A DNA stretch of 64,000 nt, taken from assembly GCF_026210795.1 (NCBI RefSeq), contig NC_089456.1:1490501-1554500 (forward strand), in the 5' to 3' direction. This stretch comes from Rhizophagus irregularis (taxonomy: Eukaryota; Glomeromycota; Glomeromycetes; Glomerales; Glomeraceae). Numbering within the stretch: position 1 is the stretch's first letter; every line of letters begins with the position of its first letter. A program made the translations under genes and the position numbers. This document shows positions 1-12,981 of this stretch, piece by piece. The notes beneath the pieces were generated by a model, which was not told where the DNA came from, ran no database searches, and worked only from the letters and a program-made list of their open reading frames with translations.

Positions 1-1211
1 TTAACATGATGTCACGATTGTCACGTCTAAAGGGCTGCGGCGAGCAGGCGATCTCAATTAAATTGTTATTTAACTCGGAGATCAAGCCGATAGTTCGGTT
101 AATCAGGAATTTTTCTTCTTTTGTTCTTAAATGCCACAACAAAGATTTATTTAAAAATTCATTAATGATATTTTTACGGAATTTTTAATCTTTTAAGACG
201 TACATTTTTAATCCCTAATTCGGATATGGCTAGCCGGTCAGTTTCTTGTACTAAACGTAACCAAATCTTCAACATCACTGAAACACCTCCGGAAATTCAA
301 AATGGTAAGAAGTTTTCATATGTATAAAGAGTATAAATTCTATAGACTTTGATTAACGTATTATACTGCACAAAATTTATTAGTGTCATCATTCAATTAA
401 AATCCTTTAACGAAACCGTCTAATACCATATTTAACACAACTACAAGTATTGTCGTAGTTAGTTTTGTGTGGGTGGCAATTTGTGGGCGTCTTATTAGTA
501 CTGTACTTCTTAATCCTTTTACTTATGAATACAAACGAAAGTGTCAGATGCGCGTACACATCTCTTATCGTGACACTAAACTCGAGTGCCAAGACCTGCG
601 TCAAAATATTTCTGTTCTCAGCATTTATTGATTGCCAAAATCCCAAATCCCAAACCACTCTCAAATTCCAAACTATTTATATATATATAATTTTTTTATT
701 AAACTGTAATGTATTAATTTTTTTAATATAGATTACCAAATCTTTATTATATATTAATTATTTACATACTGCACATATACAATCATTAATAAACTCATTA
801 CATCATTAATCATTTTGTTGTTTAACATATGTCTGGAATTTAGGCATATTGGTATAGTGCAAAAACTATATTTTGGCATATGTACATTATTTAATTCCTG
901 ATAATTAAATTAAGATTTAATCTATTCTGCAATTTTGGTCAGAATTAAATGTAATTTTAGAAAAATAATAATTCTATTATGGTAATATTATTTATTATTA
1001 TCCAAAATTACATAAAATAAAATCTTATTCCTTAATATTAAAATTTAATTTATTAAAATAATTTTTTATATAATATAGTAAAATTATTACTTTTAACTTT
1101 ACCATAAATTTTACCTTATTTAAAATTAAGGTTTCTTTAAGGATCTTACTTTAATAAGACTGAAAAAATTTTCAGTAAAAAAAGATATAACTTTTAAGTT
1201 TTTTACTTCAA
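1..1211. other. AT-rich region without recognisable gene
   Basis: Only short overlapping reading frames occur here, and none has a recognisable motif or splice-consistent extension. The first 650 bases are less AT-rich than what follows, and an 88-codon plus-strand frame there (465-731) overlaps an 85-codon minus-strand frame; neither resembles a known family to me. From about 720 onward the sequence is very AT-rich with many stops in all frames. Confidence 0.5.
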
Positions 1212-1329
1212 ATCAACGGGAGTGATCATCACCGTTGGCCAGAATTATCAATTTTTACCGGCACTTTATTTTTTTAATACTGGTCGATCATCATAATTTC
1301 AGTCACCGGTGATCATCACCTCCGGTGAT
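1212..1329. mobile_element. Short palindromic MITE, copy 1
   Basis: This 118-bp segment begins ATCAACGGGAGTGATCATCA and ends with its imperfect inverse (…GATCATCACCTCCGGTGAT), giving inverted repeats of about 24 bp. A second copy in the same orientation lies at 9,830-9,943 and shares the interior TTGGCCAGAATTATCAATTT and the TTTTTTTAATRCTGGTCGAT block. It has no coding capacity. Size, inverted ends and a second copy are typical of a non-autonomous DNA element. No clear target-site duplication is visible. Confidence 0.7.
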
Positions 1330-3390
1330 TCTTTAAGAAATATATAGTAAAATAGTACAGTATTATATAATATAATAAGATATTATTAATTATAACTACT
1401 TGGACATAAGTAGTATTTTAGAAATTCTTTAAATCTAAACTATTATTTTTAAATATTGTAAAATAGTTTTTATTACTTTAAATAACTGATTTCTATTTAT
1501 TAATAAGAAACCAGGCTTTTTTTTTTTAATATACTAGTTTAAATAATTTTTTTTATTTATAAGTTATAAATTATCAAAAATATTAAAAATAATATTTATA
1601 AATTAAATAAACTTATAAAGTAGGCAAAATTACTTATAAATTATAATTTTAAAAATTATATAAAACTTATATTAAGTTTTATTTAAAAAAATTTTTTTTT
1701 TTTGGTCAAAAATTACATTATTTTTTTGCAAATAATCAGCATATCATTTTTATATATAAAAATAAATTTTTTCTATATAAGTTATACTTTTTAATTATAA
1801 ATATCAATAATTTTAGATAAGAAATCTTGAATAATCAAAGAATTTCCTATAAAAGAAAAAAAAACTGATAGTAATAGTTTATTATTAAAAGAAAAAAAAA
1901 TTCTTATTAAAAAATAAATTAAAGAAATATTTAAAATATTTTTTTTTGAGTTAATTTCTTTATCAAAAGAAAAAAAGCTTAATATTTTTTTTAAATAAAG
2001 TTTCAAAATTTTGTCTTAAAATAAATTTACTTAGAAATCTAATATTTAAGTTAAATCTGAAATTTTTATAAAAAATAAATAAATAAACCTTTTTTAATAA
2101 AAAAACTAAGTTTTATAATAAAATAAAATATTATGAAATTTACTATTTTATTTATTTAGATCTATAAAATAAAAGAAAATATTAGAATAATTTCTTTAAA
2201 AAATAATTTTGTAATGATATATTATGAAATTTACTATAAACCTATTCTGAAACTTATAAAATAAAAAAAAGGTATTAATATAATATTTCCTTTAAAAAGT
2301 AAAATTTTATAATGGTAATCAAATTTTATAAAAGAAAAAAAAGAAATATTAATATACGATAACGTTTTTTTAAAAAAATTAAAAAAAGTTTATAATGTTA
2401 TCACCACTATTTGCCATTTTGTCATTTTGCCATTTGGTACAATTTAAATTATAATTTTTTTATTATATAAATTGTTATTATATGAATTAACTTTTTATTT
2501 TGCTTAGTTTGAATATATTTCTTATTTTTTTTAATAAATTTCATTTTTATAAAAAAATGCAAAAATTTTCTTAATATATTTTCAATTTATTTCTTAATTT
2601 AAAATATTAATTAATCTATGATTTATAAGTAATTAATGGTTAGTAATTCAAATGTTCTTAAATGACTGGTCATGTATTATTTGAATTATTTCAATATTGA
2701 ATAATAAATGATCTAGTTATTTAAAAATTACATTATAATTCTGGCTAAAATTATCTATATAATTTTATTGTTTTAAAAAGGCTTTCTTAATGTACAGTAT
2801 GGGTGTATAATTTTAACATATAAACTGACCTGAATTTAGGAATTATGCACTTACATATATATGATAGTATTAATATTAATTCTAATTTTTCCAACATTCT
2901 TTATTCTCCAAGAAAATTACTATTGCATTATCTATGATATCTTTATATTTAAATATTTCTCTTTCCATTTTATAATTTCTATATAAACTGATATATCTTC
3001 TATTAAAACTTTTAGTTATTTAATAAAAATACTCACAATACAGCGATTTGTCTAATATTATAATATCTTTATCAGTAAATTCAACTATCCTTCTATTAAT
3101 TTTTTTAGCAACTTATTTTTTGAATAACCATTCATATTCTTTTAAAGGTTCTTTGAATCTTTTATTATCATTTTTTCTTCTTTTAAATGTATTAAATATT
3201 ACTTTTATCATTTTCTATTATCATAGATTTTTTTACACTACCTACTTTATCAATAATAATAACTTGCAGTTTATTTTCTCTTTTTAATTTTTTTAACAGT
3301 TCTTTTTCTATCTTTTCTTTTAAATTTAGAAGTATTGTTTTTTTATCAGTGAAATATCTTATTTCATCCTATCTTCCTTTAAATCTTTTG
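1330..3390. other. AT-rich gene-free spacer
   Basis: The region is extremely AT-rich, with homopolymer runs and stops in every frame. Short open stretches (for example 1,791-2,006 minus and 3,048-3,287 plus) have low-complexity Phe/Leu/Ile/Asn composition and look like chance frames. I see no gene or RNA here. Confidence 0.5.
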
Positions 3391-4860
3391 ATATTATACT
3401 ATTGACTTTTAAACTTAATATATTTTGATTTCCTTTTATTATAATCCATTTTTATTATTTCTTGATTTTCATTTTCAATGTCACTTTTTATAACTTTTTC
3501 TTCAAATCTTAGTCTTGATAATGCATCTGCATTCTTAATTTTCTTTTCACTTCTATGAACTATTTTAAAATCAAATTGTTGTAATTTCATTACTCATCCT
3601 ATTCTTTTTTTTGTTTGTTTTTTTCCTGTTAATCCTTTTAATACTGTATGATTTGTTATTACTACTAGATATTTCTGAAAATATTTTATCCCTCAAAATA
3701 CTGCCAAACATTTTAATTCTATTGGTGAGTAATTCTTTTCTGCTCTGACTGTGCTTATTGCATACACTATTACAGTTTCTTTGTTTTCTTCATTCATTTG
3801 AGCTAATACTACTCCTAATCCTATTTTAGATTAATCAGTTATTAATATAAATTTAGTCAGATTATGTAATAGTTTTGCTATCTTTGAAAAATCTTTTATA
3901 AACCTTTTATAATATGAACATAATTCTAAAAATAATCTTACTTCTGTAACAGTTACTGGTTTCTTTATGCTTTTTAACTTCTCAATTTTCTTTCATCTGG
4001 TTATAAACCATCTTTTCCTATTATATATTCTAAAAAGTTTATATTTTTTAATCTAAACTGGCATTTCTTCAATTTCACAATTATATTATTTTCTCTTAAT
4101 TTGTTTAATACTTTATCAATATGTTCTATATGTTCTTTAAAATCTCTTGAATAAATCATTATATCATCTAAATATACTGTAACAAATTCTTCAATATATT
4201 CTTCTAATATTTTATCTATTAATCTTTGAAATGTTTCTGGTGCATTCTTTAAACCAAATGGTATAACATTATATTCAAATAATTCTTGTAAACATATAAA
4301 TGTTGTTCCTTTTTATCTTCTGCAATTTCTACTTGATAATATCCTACTGCTAAATATAAACTTGTAAACCAATTTCCCTTTCTGAATTTTTCTAATAATT
4401 CATCTATTTGTGGTAATGAAAATCTATCTGTTTTTGTTACGCTATTTAACTTTTTATAATTAATGCAGAATCTATAATTACCACCTTTCTTTCTTGCTAA
4501 TATTACTGGTGATCCCTAAGGATTTCATGATTTTCTTATTTTTTCCATTTTAATAATTGTTCAATCTCTTTCTTTATAAATTTTCCTTTTTCATCAGTTT
4601 CTTTATTTATATCTTTTCTGTAATATTAATTCTTAATTTCCTTCAATTATTATTTTATACTTATTGTATTTACTTTTTCTAATTTTTCTTTATCATATTC
4701 AAATATATCTTTATATTTTCTTATTAAATTTTTAAACATTTTTTTTCTCATTATTTATTTTCTCTAAACATATTTTCTTTTCAAATCTTTTTTCTTTACT
4801 TTTATTTGGCATTTTTATCATCTCTCTTTCTTTTAGAAAGCCAAGGCTATTTATTTTACT

Positions 4861-5088
4861 TTATTTTTCTTTTTCTTTTGAGCTTCCTCTATACTTGAGA
4901 GTAGTTCTTCTTTCTCAAATTCTTTATATTCATCTTCACTCTCTGATTCTTCATTAAAATCATTATTCATATCTTATTTTTCTTTTTCTTTTGAGCTTCC
5001 TCTATACTTGAGAGTAGTTCTTCTTTCTCAAATTCTTTATATTCATCTTCACTCTCTGATTCTTCATTAAAATCATTATTCATATCTT
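4861..5088. repeat. Two near-identical 114-bp tandem copies
   Basis: The stretch starting TTATTTTTCTTTTTCTTTTG at 4,861 recurs at 4,975 and runs to about 5,088. By eye the two copies are identical over essentially the whole length. 114 is divisible by three, so on the minus strand the duplication keeps the frame of an acidic gag/pol linker inside the Ty3-type remnant. The near-perfect identity contrasts with the heavy decay around it. Confidence 0.9.
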
Positions 5089-7256
5089 TTGTATCCTTTG
5101 AACCTTCATTAAATTTGCTTTCTGATTCTTCAAACTCAACATTTTTCTTTCAATCAATTGGTATTTCATATATCTCATCATTTAATTCTATTGTTAACAA
5201 ACCTTCTTTCATATTTATTATCCCATATTTTAACAAATCAGTTCCTAGTATCAAATCTTTTCTTTTTGAATCAAATCACTTCAAATTCTAAAGGTATCTC
5301 TAAATTTTTCATTGATTTTTATTTTAATCTCTACTATTCCTAATAAGTTATATTTTTCCTATTTGCTATTGTTAGTACAACACTACTTTTTCTTGTTATT
5401 AGTATATTTAATTCTTTTCTCAATTCATTTATTTTACTGAAGGTTCTGCTCCCGTATTAATACTCTTATTATTTTTCTCTCAATTATTATATTACATCTT
5501 GTCTCATGATTTTTTTTCTTTTTGATTAATATTTTTTAATTCTTCCAAGTGTAATCAATATTTTAAACCATCTTTCAACTTCTTTTTTGTATTTGGTTTC
5601 ATTAAAGTACTGTCTCAAAGTAATTGGTACATTCAAATTTATAAATTCTTTACTGGTTTAAACTCTTCAACATTAGGTATTTTTCAGTTCAATTTTGCTT
5701 TTTCATTTGTATATTCTCTAGTAAAATGCCCTTATTGTCTACAATTATGACATCTATTATTATTTCTCCTAGTTTCTTGAGCTTTTCATAATTGCTCTTA
5801 AGTGAAACCTCTTTTTATTCCTTATGCTTTCTGTTGTTATCCTTGCTATTGTTCATTTCTTCTTCTAATTCTTTCATTATTTATAACTCTGTCTTTATTT
5901 CTTTTGTTTCTTCTAGGTGGTGCTGGATACATATCATTTCTTCTATACCTTCATTATTATCTAATTCATAATTGTTATATTCCTCATGTTTCATCATTAT
6001 AGTTATCATAGTTATTGTACTCATTGTATTTTACATTATAAATATTATACACATTATCATAATATTCTTCATCTATATAGTTAACTTAATTGCTTTCTCT
6101 GTATGGTTTCCTATTATTTCCTCCATTAACTTGATTATTTCCTCCATATGATCTTCCTTGATTTTTTCTACAAATTTTAGAAGTATATCCTTATTTTCCA
6201 CATGTAAAACAAGTCATTTCATTCCAACTAACATTATTATTTCTTTGACCATTATTATTTCTCATTAGCCTTCTATTATTTCCATTCATTTGCATCATAT
6301 ATACTTCTATTCTTTTAAATCCACTAATTAATAACTAGGTTTACTTTACTTTTTTATATTTATTCATTTCCTCTTTCAAAATATCTTCCATACTTTTCTT
6401 TTGTCCAATTTGTCCTATATTCAAACCAATTGTTTTCCTCAATAATTTGCTTTTGGCTTCTTTCTTTCTTGCTTTATCAATTGCATCATTTAAATTCTCT
6501 GGATTTAATCCCCTAACTTGATATCCTAATATAGGTTCTAATCTTTAAATGAAATAATTTACTTGGTATACATCATTTAATATATAACCTCTAGTTGTAA
6601 TTCTTAATACTGCTCTAAATCTTTTGGTATATTCTTCAATACTTTCATTTACTCTTTATTTAATTCCTGCCAATTCTATCATTTTTCTCCTCTAATATCT
6701 TCTCTAGTAAATCTTTTTTTAATTCTATCTTTTAAATTATTATCATTATCTTCATCTGTCCAATTTACTAAATGGCCAACATTTGCCTCTTTCATTTTAT
6801 TATATTATTGTGCTACTGCACCCTCAAACAAGTTGCTGTATATGCCACTTATCTCGTACTATTGGCTCCTACTGCCTTTTTTATCACTGTGAATGCTATT
6901 TCAATCTAATCATTGATATCTTCATCTTCTTTTCTGTAAAACATTAGCATATTTACTATTTCAGTCTCATTTCCTGCAACTTCAATTCTGTCTGCTATTT
7001 TTTGTTCTTTTTCTAATGCATTATCCAATGCATTAGCTATTAATCCTAAAGCATTTTCTAATATTCTTCTTATTTGTGCTTTAGTTGCCATATTCATTAT
7101 ATTTTCTTAAAATAATTTTTGTAAGTTATAATCAAATAATTCTATAACATTTTCAACTTTGTTTTCAAGTTTCATTTTCTTCAAAATCTTTAGTATTTCA
7201 TTCCAATCTTCATGTTTTCCTTAACTTAAAATTTCTCCAATCTTTTCTGAATCATC

Positions 7257-8180
7257 CCCTATAAGAAATATATATACAGAAAGGATATATTTTGTATATA
7301 TTTTATGTACGTTTCTATAGCTTCCATATACAAATTCCATATATTTAATAAGCAATTCATTTTTGAATATTTTTAAAAAAACTAATGTATATGAAATGTA
7401 TATGGAAAAAATTAATCATGCAGTATGTATACAGAATTTTTAAACTTAATATATTTTTAGAAGATGATTTTACAAAAATCTTGTATCATAACATGAGATT
7501 ACATGATTGTTTATTGTTTTGTTATAGGGGTTTTTGTTTATTTTTTTTTTTTAATCATTGATTGTTGAATAATAATTATTGTAGATCTCTCCTTTTCTTA
7601 TGATACGTTTTTTGTTTTTTATATAAACCCTTAACAATTACTTTGATCTTCCTTTCTGTCTTTCCTTTCTTTTGTTTTTTTTTATTTTATTTTTTTTTAT
7701 TTTAAAAAATTTTTCTTTCTTCTTTTTTCGTCACCTCCCTTTAAAAAGAAATTTTTTTTTTGTCACTCTCCTTTAAAAAAAAATTTTTTTTATCACTCCT
7801 TAAAAAAATTTTTTTTTTTGACTTTATTCTTTTATTTCCCACTCACCACCCTTTCCTTTTTTTAAAAAACATTTTTTCTTTGTTTAACTTTTAATTTTTA
7901 TTTAATTTAATAAAGTAGAATTAAATTAACGTAAATACGACTATAATAAACTGTAATATAAATGGTAAATTCAGTACCAAATCATATAAATTTCATGATA
8001 AAATCTGTGATCAAATCATGTAAATTCCATACGAATCCCATGTAAATTCTGTATCCAAACCATATTTTTAGTGATACTGAATTGTGCATTTTTCTGTATA
8101 TATCCTTTCATGATACATTATTTCTAAGGAAAAAAAATCGTATAAAACTTTATAAAAACGTATCCAATTTTTTTATAGGG
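7257..8180. mobile_element. Probable inverted-repeat insertion within the Ty3 remnant
   Basis: The left edge reads CCCTATAAGAAATATATATA and the right edge ends TTTTTTTATAGGG, so both ends open with CCCTATAA(G/A)AAA when read inward. Both subterminal regions also carry a shared stretch (TACAGAAAGGATAT on the left; its inverse TATATCCTTTC on the right). Gag-like coding remnants occur on both sides, which suggests insertion into the retroelement. The interior is T-rich and non-coding. Ends are imperfect and no target duplication is clear, so the boundaries are inferred. Confidence 0.4.
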
Positions 8181-9131
8181 ATTACTTTCTGATAAATTTT
8201 CCAAAATTTCTTGAACTATTCAGGTTCTTTTTCTTTATCAATACTATAACATTTCAGACATGAAGGATCCATCTGATATTCTTCTCTTCGCTCAATATGT
8301 CTTTCTAATTCATGTTTATTTTTAATTACTTCCAATATGTCATATATATCAGCCATTTTCAAATTATTTTCCAATTCACAAGAATAATCTTCTTATATAT
8401 TATTTTTACAACATCAATTTCTTATTATCCTTTTTCAAATAATTCCTTTTCTCAAATTTCTTTTTATTTATATATTTCACTTATTTATATATTAACGAGC
8501 ATTCAATTGTTAATATCACTCTTTATTTATCTTTTTATTAATTTCTTTTAACATACAACTTCTTTTATTTTATAACTTTAATTTATAATTCCATAATACA
8601 ATTTCTTTAGCATATAAATTCTCCTTGACATTTTACTGCTAGTTTAACATCATTTCAAACAATTATTTTGTCCTTTGATTTCTACTAATATATCTTTCCT
8701 ATTTTTCACCTCTATTATCTGAATGTTCCTTATTATTCTAAAAGTTAACCTTATTAATCACTCAATTTCATTTTTATTCTCATCTATAATACAAATTCCT
8801 TCAGTTTCAAATCATTTTTAATACATTAATAAGTATGTTTTCACAATTTTAAATATTCTTTCATCATCTTCAATTCCTTTTATTAACAAATATTATTTTA
8901 TTTTAATTTTTTTTTTTACTTTATCCGTCCAAGCTCTTGGATTTTCTCCTTTTATTCTGTAAAATATTTCTTTTATTAATATTCTCTACTGTACCAATCC
9001 ATAATTTCTTTAAATTCTATAAATGTAACTTCTATTTCCTTTAGTAAACATCTTTTCCTTTAGCATCATAATTCTCTCATTTTTAACCTTAGTTCTTACT
9101 TAGATATTATTTAGCCATTCTTTCCTTAATA

Positions 9132-9710
9132 TTGAATATTTTTTATTCCTTTATTTTCCATTATCATCACATATTTCTATTAATTCTGCTATTGATACTT
9201 TTACTACCACATAATAATAATACGATAGTAAGGAATAATAAAGTACAAAAGTTAATAGAAGAATTGAATAGTGAAAGAGAAATAACGGAAGATTATCTTA
9301 GTATGAGTGAAAGTGGGAACAAATTATCATTAAGGCAGTTATATGTTAGAATACAAGTATATAAAGGAAAAGTAAGAGAAGATTATTATGATATAGGAGA
9401 AGAATTCAAAGAAAGGTTAAAAGAAGGATTACGTAAATATCCAAGAAGGAGTTATAAGGTTGAAAAGGATGTGAGAGAGAAATTATATGATGAGATGTTA
9501 GGACATAAGAGAAAAGGAAAAGAGAGAGATAATGTAAAAGAAAGTACAAGAAATGCAGTAAAAATTTATGAGTTATTCGGAGAAATTGGGAAAGATAAAA
9601 TGATGAAAACAATATGGAATTGTAGAACAATAGAACGATGTAATAAACAGGATATGATTGAAGTTGTAAAATATTTTAAAGATTTAAACAACAAGGAACA
9701 AGGTTGTTAG
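9132..9710 (+). CDS. Uncharacterised lysine/glutamate-rich protein, possibly element-derived
   Basis: A 192-codon frame stays open, but only the part from about residue 30 onward looks coding. It is a charged, helix-prone sequence with KLSLRQLYVRIQVYKGKVRE near residues 64-83 and an EYIELF-like KIYELFGEIGKDKM segment near 145-158. The N-terminal 28 residues are hydrophobic and low in complexity, so the annotated ATG may not be the real start. It lies head-to-head with the decayed Ty3-type element, just upstream of the second MITE copy, and the frame seems to continue in broken form towards 9,820. I do not recognise the family; an element-encoded protein is the likeliest explanation. Confidence 0.4.
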   Translation: MNIFYSFIFHYHHIFLLILLLILLLPHNNNTIVRNNKVQKLIEELNSEREITEDYLSMSESGNKLSLRQLYVRIQVYKGKVREDYYDIGEEFKERLKEGLRKYPRRSYKVEKDVREKLYDEMLGHKRKGKERDNVKESTRNAVKIYELFGEIGKDKMMKTIWNCRTIERCNKQDMIEVVKYFKDLNNKEQGC

Positions 9711-9829
9711 ATAGAATATTAAAGTATTAAGGAAAGAAATTAGAGAATCTTTGGAGGTTATAAAAGAAATGCGAGGTTATAAAAAATATTAAAATATGCA
9801 ATATCAAAGATTTTAATAAAAGAAGATTA

Positions 9830-9943
9830 ATCACCGGGGGTGATCACCATTGGCCAGAATTATCAATTTTTACCGGCACTATATTTTTTTAATGCTGGTC
9901 GATCGTCATAGTTTCAGTCACCAGTGATCATCGCCCCGGTGAT
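9830..9943. mobile_element. Short palindromic MITE, copy 2
   Basis: The element starts ATCACCGGGGGTGATCACCA and ends GATCATCGCCCCGGTGAT, with imperfect inverted ends. It shares interior and orientation with 1,212-1,329. A partial relative, with GGTGcggtgaaaatCACC symmetry and the same TTAATGCTGGT block, is visible at about 10,308-10,345. Confidence 0.7.
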
Positions 9944-11160
9944 AGTTAGAAAAATTCATAAAAGAAATAGATTACTTAAATTAAAAGATTATTGATTGAG
10001 AAATATTATAAAAGCAACATTGAGTTCAAATGATGAGAACTGAGAAGTAATTTCTAAATTAATACCATTTTCATTTACTCCATCTATTTTCATAAATTCA
10101 TCTTGTTCTAATAATCCTGAACCGCTAGTGTTGAACCTCTTTGTTACCTGCAAGAAAGTGTCACATTCTTCATGGATCCTTTGGTAAGCTTCCCTAATGT
10201 TTCATAAATTTCAGTCTTGCGGTTTTTCTTGATGGAGATGAAGGTAACTAGAATTAGGGTAGAATTTTGGGCAGAATTAAAATGTCATAAAACTCCGCCC
10301 ATTAATATTTGTTAATGCTGGTGCGGTGAAAATCACCAGCGGTGAGATTTAACAATGCCCAAATAATATTATTGGCTGTAATTATATTTCATACTATTGG
10401 ATATTTTTTATTACTGGCAAAAATAATAGTGATTAGTTTTTTTTAATATAATATATAAACTTTATAATAAAGTTATGGAATTTTTTTATTTTTAAGAAAG
10501 AAGTCATAAATATATAAATGTATTATTATTTAATTAATTCTTAGTAAATAATGATAAATTGAGAATGTTTTTTCTTTTTTTTGGATTATCATTTTTTTTA
10601 AATCACAAAGATAAAGAAATAAAACTAAAGACTAAAATTTTATATACTTTACTTTTTTCAATTACTTGATTTTAAAATGAAATGATTTTGCAATAATCTG
10701 TTATTCAAATCTAAGTGATTAAATAATTATAAATGGTAAATAATAATGATAAAATAAATATTGCTACATAAAATTTATAACATAAAGAATATTAAAATCT
10801 GTCTAATAAAAAATCTAATAAAGAATGTAATAAAGATTATAAAATTAGAATTTAATTATAAAAATTTAATTAAAATAATATTTAAATTAATTTACCATCA
10901 GAAATTTCTAATTTATCTTGTTCCTCTGAATGAAGGTTTGGATTATTATAAGAGTCAATCTCATCTATTTTAAAGTAATTAGAGTGGTATTAGTATAATA
11001 TAATTGAAACATTTTACAACATTTAAAATATTATATACCATCAATATGTCGTTGTATTACGTCTTTTTTAAAATTAAGCTGAATAACTACAAGATTATTA
11101 TATAAAGCAAATTAATAAAAAAAATTTTTTTTGTCATTGTACTATTGCAATTGTATAAAT
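9944..11160. other. AT-rich intergenic DNA
   Basis: No gene was recognised. A moderately GC-richer patch (10,020-10,390) contains a fragment related to the two palindromic MITEs. The rest, up to the kinase stop codon at 11,161, is AT-rich and full of stops; the 70-codon plus frame at 10,761-10,973 is low-complexity Ile/Lys/Asn and probably chance. Confidence 0.5.
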
Positions 11161-12981
11161 TTACTTACTGTTCCTTGAACTTTCTCGTAACCATTTAAAT
11201 ACTTTTGATAATTTTTTTGACATACCGCTGCTCTGATTACTAAAGTCATTAACTATATATAAAATAACAATTAATAAATGTTTTAATCAAACAATTAAAT
11301 TAATACTTACTATTATCAGGAATGTTGTAGCTATAAATTCTACTATGGAATACTTTTAAAGTTGAAAAATAAATTAGGATTTACATTATTGATAAAATAA
11401 TTATATGTTTATTTATATACTGTACTTTCTTGTTCCTCTATTTAAAATATTTGAATAAAAATAAAGTTATTAAAATTATTCATTATTTTATGTTAAAACA
11501 ATAACATCATACCTTCTGTTGCATTTCTCGGTTCAGGTAAATTTTTAAATTGGTAAATCTTACTTGTACCATCGATTTCATTTATTTTTAAACTATTAAT
11601 CGATAAGTTATTAAAAAAATCGGTGATGGGATTTATATTTTTATCAAATTTATCTTCTGGCATATTTTGATAATACGTTTTTCTTATTTCTTTCATTCTA
11701 TCTAAAACTGTACCAATATCAGGTCTCTTTTCTGGAATAGCATCCCAACATTGTTCCATTAATTCTTTGTATTTTATAGGAACTCCTGGTACTGATTTTG
11801 GTCTCTCACCATTAACAACGTCCAATGCAAGTTGATAATCATGGTTTGAATTACAAAAAGGTGGTTGACCAGAAGAAACTTCCCACATAATCATTGCAAT
11901 ACTATAAATATCAGATGCAGATGTGTATCCTTTTTCAGATAGAACTTCAGGTGCTATGTAAGGAAGATTTCCATAAACACAATTTAATGTTCTATTGGCT
12001 GGTCCACAAAATCCAAGATCGCAAATATACCAAGTATCAAATTCTTTATAATATAATATGTTTCCGGAATGTAAATCTCTATAAATGGCATTTTCAATAT
12101 TAATCCTATATAGCGCGCCTACTATATATATAATAATTTGAATTCTTTCTTTCCATGTCAATCGATTATGATTTTGTCGTAAATAAGTCCTTAAATCATT
12201 ATCCATTTTATGCAATACGAGCATGTAATCATTATTTAATGGATCTAGAGTTATACCATAACATGTAACAATATCTACCCATCTAGAACCAATAGTTAAA
12301 TGTGATTCAGCCTACAAAATATAATTAAATATATTTATTATTTATTTCATTTTAATCTTATGTATTATGATTTTTAAATTTACATACCTCTTCTAACCAA
12401 CTTCTATTAGCAAGATTTACTAAACTTTTAAGTATTACTTCATGTGTACCAAATCTTATTAATTCTTGTTGTTGGAAATCCCATTCGATATATCTCCCAT
12501 CAATCCAATCTGCCGTATAAACATCACTGCATCCACCTTTTTTTAAATATTTGATGTTCTTTAAATTATTGTATGGAATCCATTCAACTACCATATGTGG
12601 AGCTATCGATTTTCTTTGACATATTTGTATTAAATTATCGACGTCATTATTTCCAGATGTCCAATTTGAAAAATTTGCTTCTAAATGAATTCGAATGCAA
12701 TTTTCACAATACATTGCACATAAACGTTCTAATTTACAATTTTCACAAATTTCTTTTCTTTCATTATTAATAAAAAGAATTCTGTCCCGGTCACGTCTTA
12801 TATTTAATATTCTCGTTGCTTCTGATTTTTCTTCATTTGTAAGGGATTTGTTAGCAAGGATAGTTTGTCGCAAAAAATTATGTTTTTCCTCTGTGTTGTT
12901 GTTATTATTAATGACAGGATCAATTAATGTGAATGCATTCTTAATTGCATCGTTAACAAGTTCTTGTCGAAAAGGAACCAT
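11161..12981 (-). CDS. Protein kinase with Cys-rich leader (kinase gene A)
   Basis: Five exons give a continuous 512-residue product: 12388-12981, 11513-12311, 11426-11437 (12 nt), 11311-11352 and 11161-11252. All junctions are GT..AG and phases agree; the 12-nt exon and its GTACAG donor are the weakest call. The leader (about residues 78-110) has CENC, CAM-YCENC and NWTSG motifs, a possible zinc site. The kinase domain starts near residue 148 with the glycine loop KKGGCSDVY. It then has the ATP lysine in VILKSL, an intact catalytic loop YRDLHSGN, DLG in place of DFG, and APE in PYIAPEV, so it should be catalytically competent. The tail ends YNIPDNINDFSN and SKKLSKVFKWL. Family knowledge places such kinases in large expansions in Glomeromycotina; the substrate is unknown. 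Confidence 0.85.

Larger units (their letters stand above)
3390..9120 (-). pseudogene. Decayed Ty3/gypsy-type retrotransposon (gag-protease-RT-RNase H)
   Basis: On the minus strand several pol motifs are readable but broken by many stops and shifts. An RNase H tail at 3,399-3,590 contains LQQFDFKIVHRS and NADALSRL. The reverse transcriptase motif YLDDIMIYSRD has YLDD encoded at 4,163-4,174. A protease-like INTGAEPSV sits near 5,447-5,458, with Asn where Asp is expected. Zinc-knuckle remnants are at about 6,170-6,215 (CFTCGK-stop-GYTSKIC) and 5,715-5,745. Gag-like lysine/glutamate-rich fragments continue to about 9,100. The order (gag upstream, then protease, RT, RNase H) fits the Ty3 class. 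The integrase expected after RNase H is missing, so the element is truncated near 3,390, and I found no LTR pair. It is clearly non-functional. Confidence 0.8.
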
